DNA of 26,028 nucleotides, taken from positions 1 through 26,028 of the IMG/VR virus record IMGVR_UViG_3300017720_000058. One strand, given 5' to 3'. Shown piece after piece: positions 6,263-12,400 of the stretch. A program made the translations under genes and the position numbers. Positions within the stretch are counted from its first letter, which is position 1, and each line of letters starts with the position of its first letter. Under the pieces are notes generated by a model. The model ran no database searches. It saw nothing but the letters and a program-made list of their open reading frames with translations, and was not told the DNA's origin. Origin of the DNA: a virus.

Positions 6263-7319
6263 AGAGTTTAAAGGAAGACATGACCACAAAGATTATATTA
6301 AACGTGGTATAAGAACAGAGAATTTATTTATAGATGAAGCAATTAAATTAGGATATGAAGTTAAGGTTGCTTCTGATTCTCAGAACATGTCTGACCATAT
6401 TGATTTAATTTTAATGAAAGGAGATGAAACATTTACAGTAGATATAAAAGCAAGAAGAACAGGAACAGATAAGTCAAAAGGTTTTGATGACTTATGGACT
6501 GTAGTGGAGTTCAAAAATACTATGGGTAATCCAGGTTGGTTATATGGCAAATGTGATTACTTTGTTTTTGAACAGGAAGATGAATATGTTTTTGCTAACT
6601 CTGAAGAGTTAAGAGAGTTGTGTCATGAAGTTGTAGACTTAACTGATAAAGTTAAATATTTTCGTGAAGCAAACTATAAAGTTTGGGGTAGGAGTTACCA
6701 AAACAAAAAAGATTTAATGTCTAGAATAGAAATGTCAAAAGTATTACAATTAAAAAGTACATTTAATTGGAAAAAAAGTCTTGACTTTTCTACTAGAATA
6801 TGTGATAATTCTATTTTAACAACAATAAAGGATAATAATATGAGTGTAATAAAAGGTAATGCCCATTGGGCAAGTATAACAAGTCCAAATACAACATTTG
6901 ATTCAGATGGTGTGTGGACTATTGATGTTGGTAATCTTGACGAGAAGAATAAGAAGATTGCTTTAGGTGATGGAATCTCTGTGAAGAATAAGAATGATGA
7001 TAGAGGTGACTTTGTTACTATCAAAAGAAAGGTGAGAAGAAAAGATGGTAACTTGAACAAAGCTCCTGAAGTTGTAGATGCTCAGAAGAGAGCAATGATT
7101 GGTACATTAATTGGTAATGGTTCTGAAGTTAATGTATTATATTCTACGTATGAGTGGGAGTTTGGTGGTAAGTCTGGTGTATCTGCTGACTTGAGAGCAA
7201 TACAAGTAACCAACTTAGTACCATATAATACTGATGCAGATGCTGATGAAGCATTTGGTGTAGTTGAAGATGGTTTCGTATCTAAAGAAGCTGACGAAGA
7301 AGTTTCTTTTGCTAGTTAA
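6249..7319 (+). CDS. Nuclease-like domain fused in frame to gp2.5-type SSB
   Basis: One uninterrupted 356-codon frame holds two proteins. Residues 1 to about 175 look like a PD-(D/E)XK nuclease domain: Glu in RTENLFIDEAIKLGYEV, Asp in DHIDLIL and the core VDIKARR (D-x-K), followed by DLWTVVEFKN. Residues 198-356 are a T7 gp2.5-like single-stranded DNA-binding protein (see the internal gene at 6840). The linker codons (about 178-197) coincide with a promoter and ribosome-binding site, so the linker looks like former intergenic DNA that has lost its stop. The nuclease call rests on motif order and composition only. The start at 6249 overlaps endonuclease VII. Whether the long form is made, or only separate products, cannot be read from sequence. 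Confidence 0.75.
   Translation: MVTVKEFKGRHDHKDYIKRGIRTENLFIDEAIKLGYEVKVASDSQNMSDHIDLILMKGDETFTVDIKARRTGTDKSKGFDDLWTVVEFKNTMGNPGWLYGKCDYFVFEQEDEYVFANSEELRELCHEVVDLTDKVKYFREANYKVWGRSYQNKKDLMSRIEMSKVLQLKSTFNWKKSLDFSTRICDNSILTTIKDNNMSVIKGNAHWASITSPNTTFDSDGVWTIDVGNLDEKNKKIALGDGISVKNKNDDRGDFVTIKRKVRRKDGNLNKAPEVVDAQKRAMIGTLIGNGSEVNVLYSTYEWEFGGKSGVSADLRAIQVTNLVPYNTDADADEAFGVVEDGFVSKEADEEVSFAS
6781..6809 (+). promoter_or_regulatory. Sigma70-type promoter TTGACT-N17-GATAAT upstream of SSB
   Basis: TTGACT at 6781-6786 and GATAAT at 6804-6809 with 17 bases between, plus an extended -10 TG (6801-6802). The start near 6816 precedes AAAGGA (6827-6832) and the ATG at 6840. It lies inside an open reading frame yet has the same architecture as the other promoters here. 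Confidence 0.65.
6840..7319 (+). CDS. T7 gp2.5-like single-stranded DNA-binding protein (internal start)
   Basis: The in-frame ATG at 6840 has AAAGGA (6827-6832) 7 bases before it and a promoter just upstream, so a 159-residue SSB is very likely made separately from the long fusion. It starts MSVIKGNAHWASITSPN. The OB-fold region ends with GNGSEVNVLYSTYEWEFGG, then LRAIQVTNLVPY, which parallels the end of the T7 gp2.5 OB fold (IGGGSKLKVKYS and after). The tail is acidic (DADADEAFG, then EADEEVSFAS). In T7 such a tail with a Phe at the end recruits polymerase and helicase; here Phe is third from the end. It coats single-stranded DNA during replication and recombination. Confidence 0.85.
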   Translation: MSVIKGNAHWASITSPNTTFDSDGVWTIDVGNLDEKNKKIALGDGISVKNKNDDRGDFVTIKRKVRRKDGNLNKAPEVVDAQKRAMIGTLIGNGSEVNVLYSTYEWEFGGKSGVSADLRAIQVTNLVPYNTDADADEAFGVVEDGFVSKEADEEVSFAS

Positions 7320-7337
7320 TCTCTAACTTAGAAAGGG

Positions 7338-7391
7338 TATGGGGAGTTCTGGCTAAAACCAACATACAGTAATCAGCTTGGTCTCCCCATA
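7338..7391 (+). other. Unassigned two-stem RNA structure between SSB and exonuclease genes
   Basis: An exact 9-bp outer stem pairs TATGGGGAG (7338-7346) with CTCCCCATA (7383-7391). A 5-bp inner stem pairs ACCAA (7358-7362) with TTGGT (7378-7382) and abuts the outer stem on its 3' side, leaving an 11-base bulge (7347-7357) and a 15-base loop (7363-7377). It fills most of the 80-base gap and is clearly richer in G and C than its surroundings. No U-run follows, so it is not a standard terminator. The downstream ATG at 7400 lacks a clear ribosome-binding site. It could be a leader element, an RNase III-type processing site or a replication element. Confidence 0.6.
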
Positions 7392-7399
7392 TATTAGAT

Positions 7400-8263
7400 A
7401 TGAAAACAATAGATACATTAGTAGAAGATATATATAATTTATTTGACCCTATGGTTACAAATACTATAGACGAAAAAGAATTAGATAAACATCTAAAAGA
7501 ATTTACAAAGAATGTAACTAATAATATTAAGACTGTTTTAAATGAACAACCTAGAAAACAAAGAAGATTATCTTTATCTTCTATAGGTAAACCTACTAGA
7601 CAGTTATGGTATGATAAACATTCTAGTTCAGAAGCAAGACCTATATCTTCATCTACTAGAATTAAATTTTTGTATGGTCATATACTTGAGGACTTACTTA
7701 TACTATTGTCTAGAGCATCTGGTCATACAGTTACAGAAGAACAAAAACAAGTAGATGTAGAAGGTATTAAAGGACATCAAGATTGTAAGATAGATGGTGA
7801 GTTAGTAGATTGTAAGAGTGCTAGTGGTTACTCATTTAAAAAGTTTGCTAATAATAACTTAGTTAATGATGACCCTTTTGGATACATAGCACAAATATCT
7901 GCATACTCTGCAGGTAATAATGTTAAAGAAGCATACTTCTTAGCTATAGATAAACAGCATGGCAATCTTGCCTTAACAAGAGTACATGATTTGGAGATGA
8001 TAGATGCAAAAGAAAGAGTTAAGTATCTTAAAAATGTATTGGAAAGTAAAACAGTTCCTGATAGATGTTATAGTGATATTCCTGAAGGTAGTAGTGGGAA
8101 TAGGAAGCTTGCTATTGGGTGTGTTTTTTGTCCTCATAAAAGAGAGTGTTGGTCTGATGTTAACAATGGTAAAGGACTTCGTGCATTTAAGTATGAAAGG
8201 GGTACAACATATCTTACACAAGTTTATAAAGAACCTAGAGTTCAAGAAATAATAGATTGGTAA
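7400..8263 (+). CDS. RecB/Cas4-like PD-(D/E)XK exonuclease
   Basis: A phage recombination or DNA-degradation exonuclease of the RecB-like fold. Motifs in order: GHILE (93-97), GHQDCKIDG (125-133), LVDCKSA with catalytic D137 and K139, and AQISAY (164-169). Near the C-terminus C241-x2-C244-x5-C250 matches the iron-sulfur cysteine pattern of Cas4/AddB nucleases. The N-terminal fourth cysteine expected in those families is absent: SLSSIGKPTRQLWYDK has no Cys. Residues 1-50 form an additional charged helical segment. It sits between SSB and nucleotide genes as part of the replication/recombination module; no CRISPR genes are near, so a Cas role is not supported. The start ATG at 7400 follows the structured leader. 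Confidence 0.88.
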   Translation: MKTIDTLVEDIYNLFDPMVTNTIDEKELDKHLKEFTKNVTNNIKTVLNEQPRKQRRLSLSSIGKPTRQLWYDKHSSSEARPISSSTRIKFLYGHILEDLLILLSRASGHTVTEEQKQVDVEGIKGHQDCKIDGELVDCKSASGYSFKKFANNNLVNDDPFGYIAQISAYSAGNNVKEAYFLAIDKQHGNLALTRVHDLEMIDAKERVKYLKNVLESKTVPDRCYSDIPEGSSGNRKLAIGCVFCPHKRECWSDVNNGKGLRAFKYERGTTYLTQVYKEPRVQEIIDW

Positions 8264-8273
8264 AGGAAATAAA

Positions 8274-8495
8274 ATGGTAGCAAAAGCATATATATTAGAA
8301 GCAGTTATGTCTCACTATACAGCAGAGAGAGATAAAGCATTAGCAAATATTAAAATACATATTAACAATCCTGTGGGTGTAGGTGAACACCCTAAGATTG
8401 TAGAAGATGTTATTGAATTAGTACATAAAGCATCTGAAGCAAAAGATGCAATAGAGATGTTACATACAATAGTAAATGATGAAAAAGAAAATTGA
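8274..8495 (+). CDS. Small helical hypothetical protein (73 aa)
   Basis: A 73-residue protein beginning MVAKAYILEAVMSHYTAERDK, with AAAGGAAA (8262-8269) before the ATG. It appears to be two helices joined by a Gly/Pro turn (NNPVGVGEHP). The second helix (IVEDVIELVHKASEAKDAIEML) has coiled-coil-like spacing. Not recognised. It overlaps the next gene by about 20 bases. Confidence 0.7.
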   Translation: MVAKAYILEAVMSHYTAERDKALANIKIHINNPVGVGEHPKIVEDVIELVHKASEAKDAIEMLHTIVNDEKEN

Positions 8496-8781
8496 TATAT
8501 TTATAGATGTAGAACACAAGAAACATGAAGCACCTGAACGTGGTTTATTTTTATCTGTTATCTTACAAGCATTATTAGACGCAACTAATAGTAAAAGTAA
8601 AGTAAATAAAGATAGAGCAATAGCATGGTTCTTTTGTAGTGTTGGTGTTACGTGTGATAACTTTGAGCAGATATGTGACCATGCAGGATTAAGTCCTTCA
8701 TATACAAGAAGTTTTGCATACAAAGTTATTCATTCACCAGACTTAAAATATGTTAGACAAAGAATAAAAAAGATGTTATAA
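8476..8781 (+). CDS. Hypothetical protein with helix-turn-helix-like segment
   Basis: A 101-residue basic protein; adjacent ATGs at 8476 and 8479 are both possible starts. The segment NFEQICDHAGLSPSYTRSFA, running into YKVI, has the spacing of a helix-turn-helix DNA-binding unit (helix, Ala-Gly-Leu turn, second helix), and the C-terminus is basic (VRQRIKKML). A phage regulator or DNA-associated protein is possible. The HTH reading is by eye only, and no family name is assigned. Confidence 0.7.
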   Translation: MMKKKIDIFIDVEHKKHEAPERGLFLSVILQALLDATNSKSKVNKDRAIAWFFCSVGVTCDNFEQICDHAGLSPSYTRSFAYKVIHSPDLKYVRQRIKKML

Positions 8782-8782
8782 T
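8754..8782 (+). promoter_or_regulatory. Possible weak sigma70 promoter TAGACA-N17-TATAAT
   Basis: TAGACA (8754-8759) and TATAAT (8777-8782) with 17-base spacing, at the end of the preceding gene. The -35 deviates from the TTGAC(T/A) form seen at the other promoters. It would serve the DUF3310 and RNR genes with a leader of about 90 bases. Chance occurrence in AT-rich DNA is quite possible. Confidence 0.3.
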
Positions 8783-8872
8783 ATGGATTTTAATTTATTA
8801 ACATGTTTTATTACAGGAATATTATTGGGTATGTTTATTGTTTTAATAGCATACTTTTTAACTAAATTATAG
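8783..8872 (+). CDS. Membrane micropeptide (29 aa)
   Basis: A 29-codon frame two bases after the previous stop, starting MDFNLLTCFITGILLGMF. Almost the whole peptide is one membrane-spanning helix, ending in KL. It fills the gap between two genes with no wasted sequence, but it lacks a strong ribosome-binding site and would depend on coupling. Possibly real. Confidence 0.45.
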   Translation: MDFNLLTCFITGILLGMFIVLIAYFLTKL

Positions 8873-8881
8873 GAGAGAATT

Positions 8882-9178
8882 ATGGGATTAATGGATAAGG
8901 CTATAGCAGATACAGTAAAAGAGAAAAAAGATTTTAAGAAAATAAACTTAGAGAAAGAAGCTAAGATTGCTACAGATAGACAGGTAGGTGGTGACCATTA
9001 CAAAACATGTAAGATACAACCTGTTGACTATATTGTAGAAAATAACCTTACTTTTCTTGAGGGTAATGTAGTAAAATATATTACTAGACATAGAAGAAAA
9101 GGTGAAGGTGCAAGAGACATTGAGAAAGTAATACATTATTGTGAATTAATATTGGAGAAAGATTATGGTAGAGAATAA
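8882..9178 (+). CDS. DUF3310 protein (T7 gp1.7-like)
   Basis: A 98-residue protein. Residues 34 to about 95 match the DUF3310 signature: VGGDHYKTCKIQPVDYI, FLEGNVVKYITRHRRKG and DIEKVIHYCELIL. T7 gp1.7, which carries this domain, acts as a nucleotide kinase; in many phages the domain accompanies nucleotide metabolism, as here with the RNR nearby. The N-terminal 30 residues are lysine-rich and variable. GGAGAG (8872-8877) precedes the ATG. The family call is strong; kinase activity in this version is inferred. Confidence 0.9.
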   Translation: MGLMDKAIADTVKEKKDFKKINLEKEAKIATDRQVGGDHYKTCKIQPVDYIVENNLTFLEGNVVKYITRHRRKGEGARDIEKVIHYCELILEKDYGRE

Positions 9179-9920
9179 TTTAAACGAAAAACAAGAAACA
9201 TTTTGTCAACATTATGCAGTTAGTCATAATGCTGCACAATCTGCACGTGAAGCAGGATATTCACAAAAGTCTGCATATAATCAAGGTTATAGATTGTTAA
9301 AGGTATCAGAAGTTATGAATAGAATTAACAATATTGAAGATAAAAATAAAAATAAAAGTATTAATTTTAGTATTGTAGACGAATATATATATCAATATGA
9401 AGCATGTAAAAGAAATGGTCATTCTAATAGTGCTTTAAAAGCTTTAGAAAAAATTGAAAAATTTAAAACTACTGAATCAGAAAGAATTAAATCTTTAATA
9501 GAAAATAATAAGTTATATGAGCAACAAATTATAAATTTACAAAAAGAAAATGTAGATTTAAAAAGTACAAAAGGGTTAGATATTAAAAAAGGTTGGTTAT
9601 ATATAATAAGTAGAGAAGGTCTTATTAAGATAGGAAAAACAACTAATTTAAAAAATAGAATACAATCTCATAAATCTCAGTCTATAGGATTATTATTTAA
9701 ATTTTTAAATGCATATGTTGTAGATGATTTTCACAATATGGAACGTGAGTTAATTAAAATATTTAATAATACAGGAACATCAGTAACAAAAGAAAGTGAG
9801 TGGTATCAACTAGAAGAAACAAAAGCTTTAAATTTATTTAAAGAATCTATAAAAATAATACATACTAAAAATTTAAATAATATTTTAGGAGAATTAAAGG
9901 GGGTTATCAATGGGAAATAA
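9165..9920 (+). CDS. TerS-like DNA-binding domain fused to a GIY-YIG (T5orf172/MUG113-type) nuclease
   Basis: A 251-residue two-part protein. Residues 1-100 resemble the small terminase subunit of this same phage (17253-17741): NAAQSAREAGYSQKSAYN-type helix-turn-helix, then RNGHSNSALKALEKIEKF. A helical linker (about 101-135) follows. Residues 143-215 are a GIY-YIG domain: WLYII (145-149), IKIG (154-157), catalytic Arg165 in LKNRIQSH, a probable metal-binding Glu in NMERELIKIF, and ESEWYQLE. Freestanding GIY-YIG homing nucleases often sit beside phage RNR genes, and this one lies directly upstream of the RNR and overlaps it. The fusion suggests a homing or interference nuclease that borrowed TerS DNA recognition. 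The GIY-YIG domain and the TerS similarity are well supported; the biological role is inferred. Confidence 0.85.
   Translation: MVENNLNEKQETFCQHYAVSHNAAQSAREAGYSQKSAYNQGYRLLKVSEVMNRINNIEDKNKNKSINFSIVDEYIYQYEACKRNGHSNSALKALEKIEKFKTTESERIKSLIENNKLYEQQIINLQKENVDLKSTKGLDIKKGWLYIISREGLIKIGKTTNLKNRIQSHKSQSIGLLFKFLNAYVVDDFHNMERELIKIFNNTGTSVTKESEWYQLEETKALNLFKESIKIIHTKNLNNILGELKGVINGK
9414..9448 (+). repeat. Paralogous DNA segment shared with terS (31/35 identical)
   Basis: These 35 bases match 17493-17527 at 31 positions in the same orientation. They encode NGHSNSALKALE here and NGHTNSAIKALE in terS. The similarity remains at DNA level, implying descent of one gene segment from the other or from a common donor. 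Confidence 0.75.
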
Positions 9921-11832
9921 CTATTTACCAACAGAATATCAGACGTTTATTCATGCATCTAGATATGCACGTTGGTTACCAGATGAAATTAGAAGAGAAA
10001 CATGGATAGAAACAGTAACTAGATTTACTAATTTTTCACAAATACATTTAAAGAAAAATTTAGGTATAGAAATAGATAGTGAAATTTGGAGAAGAATAGA
10101 AGATAATATTATAGGGTTATCTGTTATGCCTTCTATGAGAGCATTAATGACAGCAGGTGCTGCATTAGAAAGAGAGAACATAGCAGGATATAATTGTTCA
10201 TATATTCCTATTGATAATCCAAAAGCTTTTGATGAAGTATTATATATTCTTATGAATGGTACAGGTGTAGGTTTTTCTGTTGAAAGACAATACATAGATA
10301 AGTTACCTACTATACCAGATAGAGAGTTTGAGAAAACAGATGATGTTGTTTCTGTTAATGATTCAAAAGAAGGTTGGGCAAGAGCATTTAAAGATTTAGT
10401 ATCTTATTTATATACTTGTAGAATACCTAAAATAAATATAAGTAAAGTTAGACTTGCAGGTGCTAGATTAAAAACATTTGGTGGTAGAGCAAGTGGTCCT
10501 CAACCTTTAGTAAATCTATTTGATTTTACTATTGATAAATTTAAAAATGCTAAAGGTAGAAAATTATCTTCTATGGAGTGTCACGATATTGTGTGTAAGA
10601 CTGGTGAGGTTGTGGTTGTAGGTGGTGTACGTAGGTCAGCTCTTATATCTCTGTCTAACTTATCAGACCAGAGATTAAGAGTTGCCAAGTCTGGTGCATG
10701 GTGGGAAACAAATCCAGAAAGAGCATTAGCTAACAACTCAGTAGCATATACAGAGAAACCTGATGCAGGTATTTTTATGAAAGAATGGTTAGCATTATAT
10801 GAAAGTAAGTCTGGAGAACGTGGTATCTTTAATAGAAAGTCTGCACAAGAAAAAGCTAGAGAGAATGGTAGACGTAATGGTGATTGGGACTTTGGCACTA
10901 ATCCTTGTAGTGAAATTATATTAAGACCTAATCAGTTTTGTAATCTTACAGAAGTAGTTGTAAGACCAGATGATACAGAAGATATGCTACATAGTAAAAT
11001 AGAAGTAGCTACTATACTAGGTACAATACAAGCAACACTAACAGACTTTGGTTATCTTAGAAAAAGATGGCAAACAAATACAGAAGAAGAAAGATTACTT
11101 GGTGTATCTCTTACAGGTATTATGGATAATGGTATACTATCTAGAATGAGAACTGCTTTACCAGATATATTAGGTAAGATGAGACATAAAGCTGTAATGG
11201 TAAATGCAGAGTGGTCAAAGAAGTTAGGTATACCACAGTCAACAGCTATCACATGTGTTAAACCTTCTGGCACAGTTAGTCAATTAGTTAACTCTGCTAG
11301 TGGTATTCATGCTAGACATAATCCTTATTATATTAGAACAGTAAGAGGAGATAAGAAAGACCCTTTAACACAGTTTATGGCAGACCAAGGCATACCTTGT
11401 GAAGATGATGTTATGCAACCTAATAACTCTGTGTTTTCTTTTCCTATGAAAGCAGACCCTGGTGCTATATATAGATATACTATGACTGCTATTGAACAGT
11501 TAGAGATATGGAAGTGTTATGCACAACATTGGTGTGAACATAAACCATCAGTAACTATATCTGTTAAGGAACATGAATGGATTAATGTAGGTAATTGGTG
11601 TTGGGATAATTTTGATACACTATCTGGTATATCATTCTTACCTTTCTCAGACCATACATATCAACAAGCACCTTATCAAGATATAGACGAGATGCAGTAT
11701 AAAGAATTAGAATCTAAGATGCCTAAAAATATTGATTGGAGTAAATTACAAAATTATGAAACAGAAGATAATACAAGAGGTTCACAGGAGTTAGCTTGTA
11801 AAGCAGGGTCTTGTGAGTTAGTAGATATATAA
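9910..11832 (+). CDS. nrdJ: Class II (adenosylcobalamin-dependent) ribonucleotide reductase, monomeric RTPR type
   Basis: Reduces ribonucleotides to deoxyribonucleotides for phage DNA synthesis, using adenosylcobalamin to form the thiyl radical. Visible: C96 in AGYNCSYIP, VVGGVRRSALISLSNLSD (about 236-253), the active-site loop NPCSEIIL with N331, C333 and E335, C344 in NQFCNLTEVV, PSGTVSQLVNSASGIHAR, and a C-terminal redox pair C630-x4-C635. All key residues are present, so it looks functional. At 640 residues it is about 100 shorter than Lactobacillus RTPR. AAAGGGGG (9896-9903) gives a strong ribosome-binding site inside the end of the nuclease gene. The glutaredoxin encoded at 873 may reduce its C-terminal cysteines. 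Confidence 0.95.
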   Translation: MGNNYLPTEYQTFIHASRYARWLPDEIRRETWIETVTRFTNFSQIHLKKNLGIEIDSEIWRRIEDNIIGLSVMPSMRALMTAGAALERENIAGYNCSYIPIDNPKAFDEVLYILMNGTGVGFSVERQYIDKLPTIPDREFEKTDDVVSVNDSKEGWARAFKDLVSYLYTCRIPKINISKVRLAGARLKTFGGRASGPQPLVNLFDFTIDKFKNAKGRKLSSMECHDIVCKTGEVVVVGGVRRSALISLSNLSDQRLRVAKSGAWWETNPERALANNSVAYTEKPDAGIFMKEWLALYESKSGERGIFNRKSAQEKARENGRRNGDWDFGTNPCSEIILRPNQFCNLTEVVVRPDDTEDMLHSKIEVATILGTIQATLTDFGYLRKRWQTNTEEERLLGVSLTGIMDNGILSRMRTALPDILGKMRHKAVMVNAEWSKKLGIPQSTAITCVKPSGTVSQLVNSASGIHARHNPYYIRTVRGDKKDPLTQFMADQGIPCEDDVMQPNNSVFSFPMKADPGAIYRYTMTAIEQLEIWKCYAQHWCEHKPSVTISVKEHEWINVGNWCWDNFDTLSGISFLPFSDHTYQQAPYQDIDEMQYKELESKMPKNIDWSKLQNYETEDNTRGSQELACKAGSCELVDI

Positions 11833-11894
11833 TGTTAGATTATATTGTTATTATAATATGTATATCATTAATATTAAATGTATTATATACATAA
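11832..11894 (+). CDS. Possible hydrophobic micropeptide (20 aa)
   Basis: A TAATG overlap with the RNR stop opens a 20-codon frame, MLDYIVIIICISLILNVLYT, which is entirely membrane-compatible. There is no separate ribosome-binding site, so it could be made only by coupling. It resembles the other hydrophobic micropeptides here, but chance is possible. Confidence 0.3.
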   Translation: MLDYIVIIICISLILNVLYT

Positions 11895-11901
11895 AAAGTT
11901 C

Positions 11902-11930
11902 TTGACTTTCATATATTTATACTGTATAAT
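11902..11930 (+). promoter_or_regulatory. Sigma70-type promoter TTGACT-N17-TATAAT upstream of hsp20
   Basis: TTGACT at 11902-11907 and TATAAT at 11925-11930, 17 bases apart, in the 97-base gap after the RNR genes. It shares CTTGACTTT with the SSB promoter. The start near 11937 leads straight into a terminator-like hairpin. It would drive hsp20 and possibly the sugar and late genes beyond the terminator at 12401. Confidence 0.7.
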
Positions 11931-11935
11931 TACAT

Positions 11936-11964
11936 AAATGAGTGCCAGAGATGGACTCTTTTTT
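11936..11964 (+). terminator. Promoter-proximal hairpin with U6 tract (attenuator or upstream terminator)
   Basis: GAGT (11940-11943) pairs with ACTC (11955-11958), and CCA (11945-11947) pairs with TGG (11952-11954), enclosing the loop GAGA with one bulged G. Six T follow (11959-11964). Flanking A and T runs could extend the stem past one mismatch. It lies within about 30 bases of the predicted hsp20 start, so it may act as an attenuator or 5' stabiliser, or end read-through from the RNR operon. Confidence 0.5.
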
Positions 11965-11991
11965 AACTTGCTTATTTAAGGAGATAAATAT

Positions 11992-12393
11992 ATGTTTGAA
12001 GTAGATACATTTTCAAGACAAGCTATTGGCTTTGATAGATTGTTTGATGTAATGAATAACATGAGAGGGAAAGATGTAAATTATCCACCTTATGATATTA
12101 TAAAAGAAGATGAAGAAACTTTTATTATAGAGTTTGCTTTATCAGGATTTAGTAAAGATGATTTAAATATTACTGTAAAAGAAAATCATCTAACAATAGA
12201 GGGTGATTATATAAAGTCAGAAGATTTAGAATACTTGCATAAAGGTATTGCTAAGAGGTCTTTCACTAGGGACTTTGTTCTAGCAGATACGTTACACGTT
12301 GAAGACGTTACATTCAATGAAGGTATATTAAGAGTTACTCTTAAACAGATTGTACCTGAAGAACAAAAGCCTAAGAAGATTAAGATTAATTAA
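11992..12393 (+). CDS. Small heat-shock protein (Hsp20/alpha-crystallin)
   Basis: A 133-residue IbpA-like holdase that would bind unfolding proteins during infection or virion assembly. The alpha-crystallin core spans about 33-120: YDIIKEDEETFIIEFALSGF, LNITVKENHLTIEG, then FNEGILRVTLKQ, which carries the GxLxxxL signature. The C-terminal KKIKIN supplies the I-x-I motif that locks oligomers. AAGGAG (11978-11983) precedes the ATG at 11992. The gene has its own promoter and a terminator after it, so it can be expressed as a single-gene unit. Hsp20 genes are known from marine cyanophages and some pelagiphages. Confidence 0.95.
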   Translation: MFEVDTFSRQAIGFDRLFDVMNNMRGKDVNYPPYDIIKEDEETFIIEFALSGFSKDDLNITVKENHLTIEGDYIKSEDLEYLHKGIAKRSFTRDFVLADTLHVEDVTFNEGILRVTLKQIVPEEQKPKKIKIN

Positions 12394-12400
12394 GTTTATA

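Noticed and set aside
7338-7391. SAM-II/SAM-V riboswitch, because the element contains GCTAAA in an alphaproteobacterial-phage-like setting
   Set aside because: Only that short string matches. The stem order and loop contents do not fit, and the downstream gene is a nuclease, not methionine metabolism.
7400-8263. CRISPR-associated Cas4
   Set aside because: The fold and cysteine pattern are shared with many phage recombination exonucleases. There is no repeat array or other cas gene in the window.
9910-11832. Intein or intron in nrdJ, suggested by the neighbouring homing-type nuclease
   Set aside because: The RNR motifs run in order without an insertion, and the protein is shorter, not longer, than typical family members.
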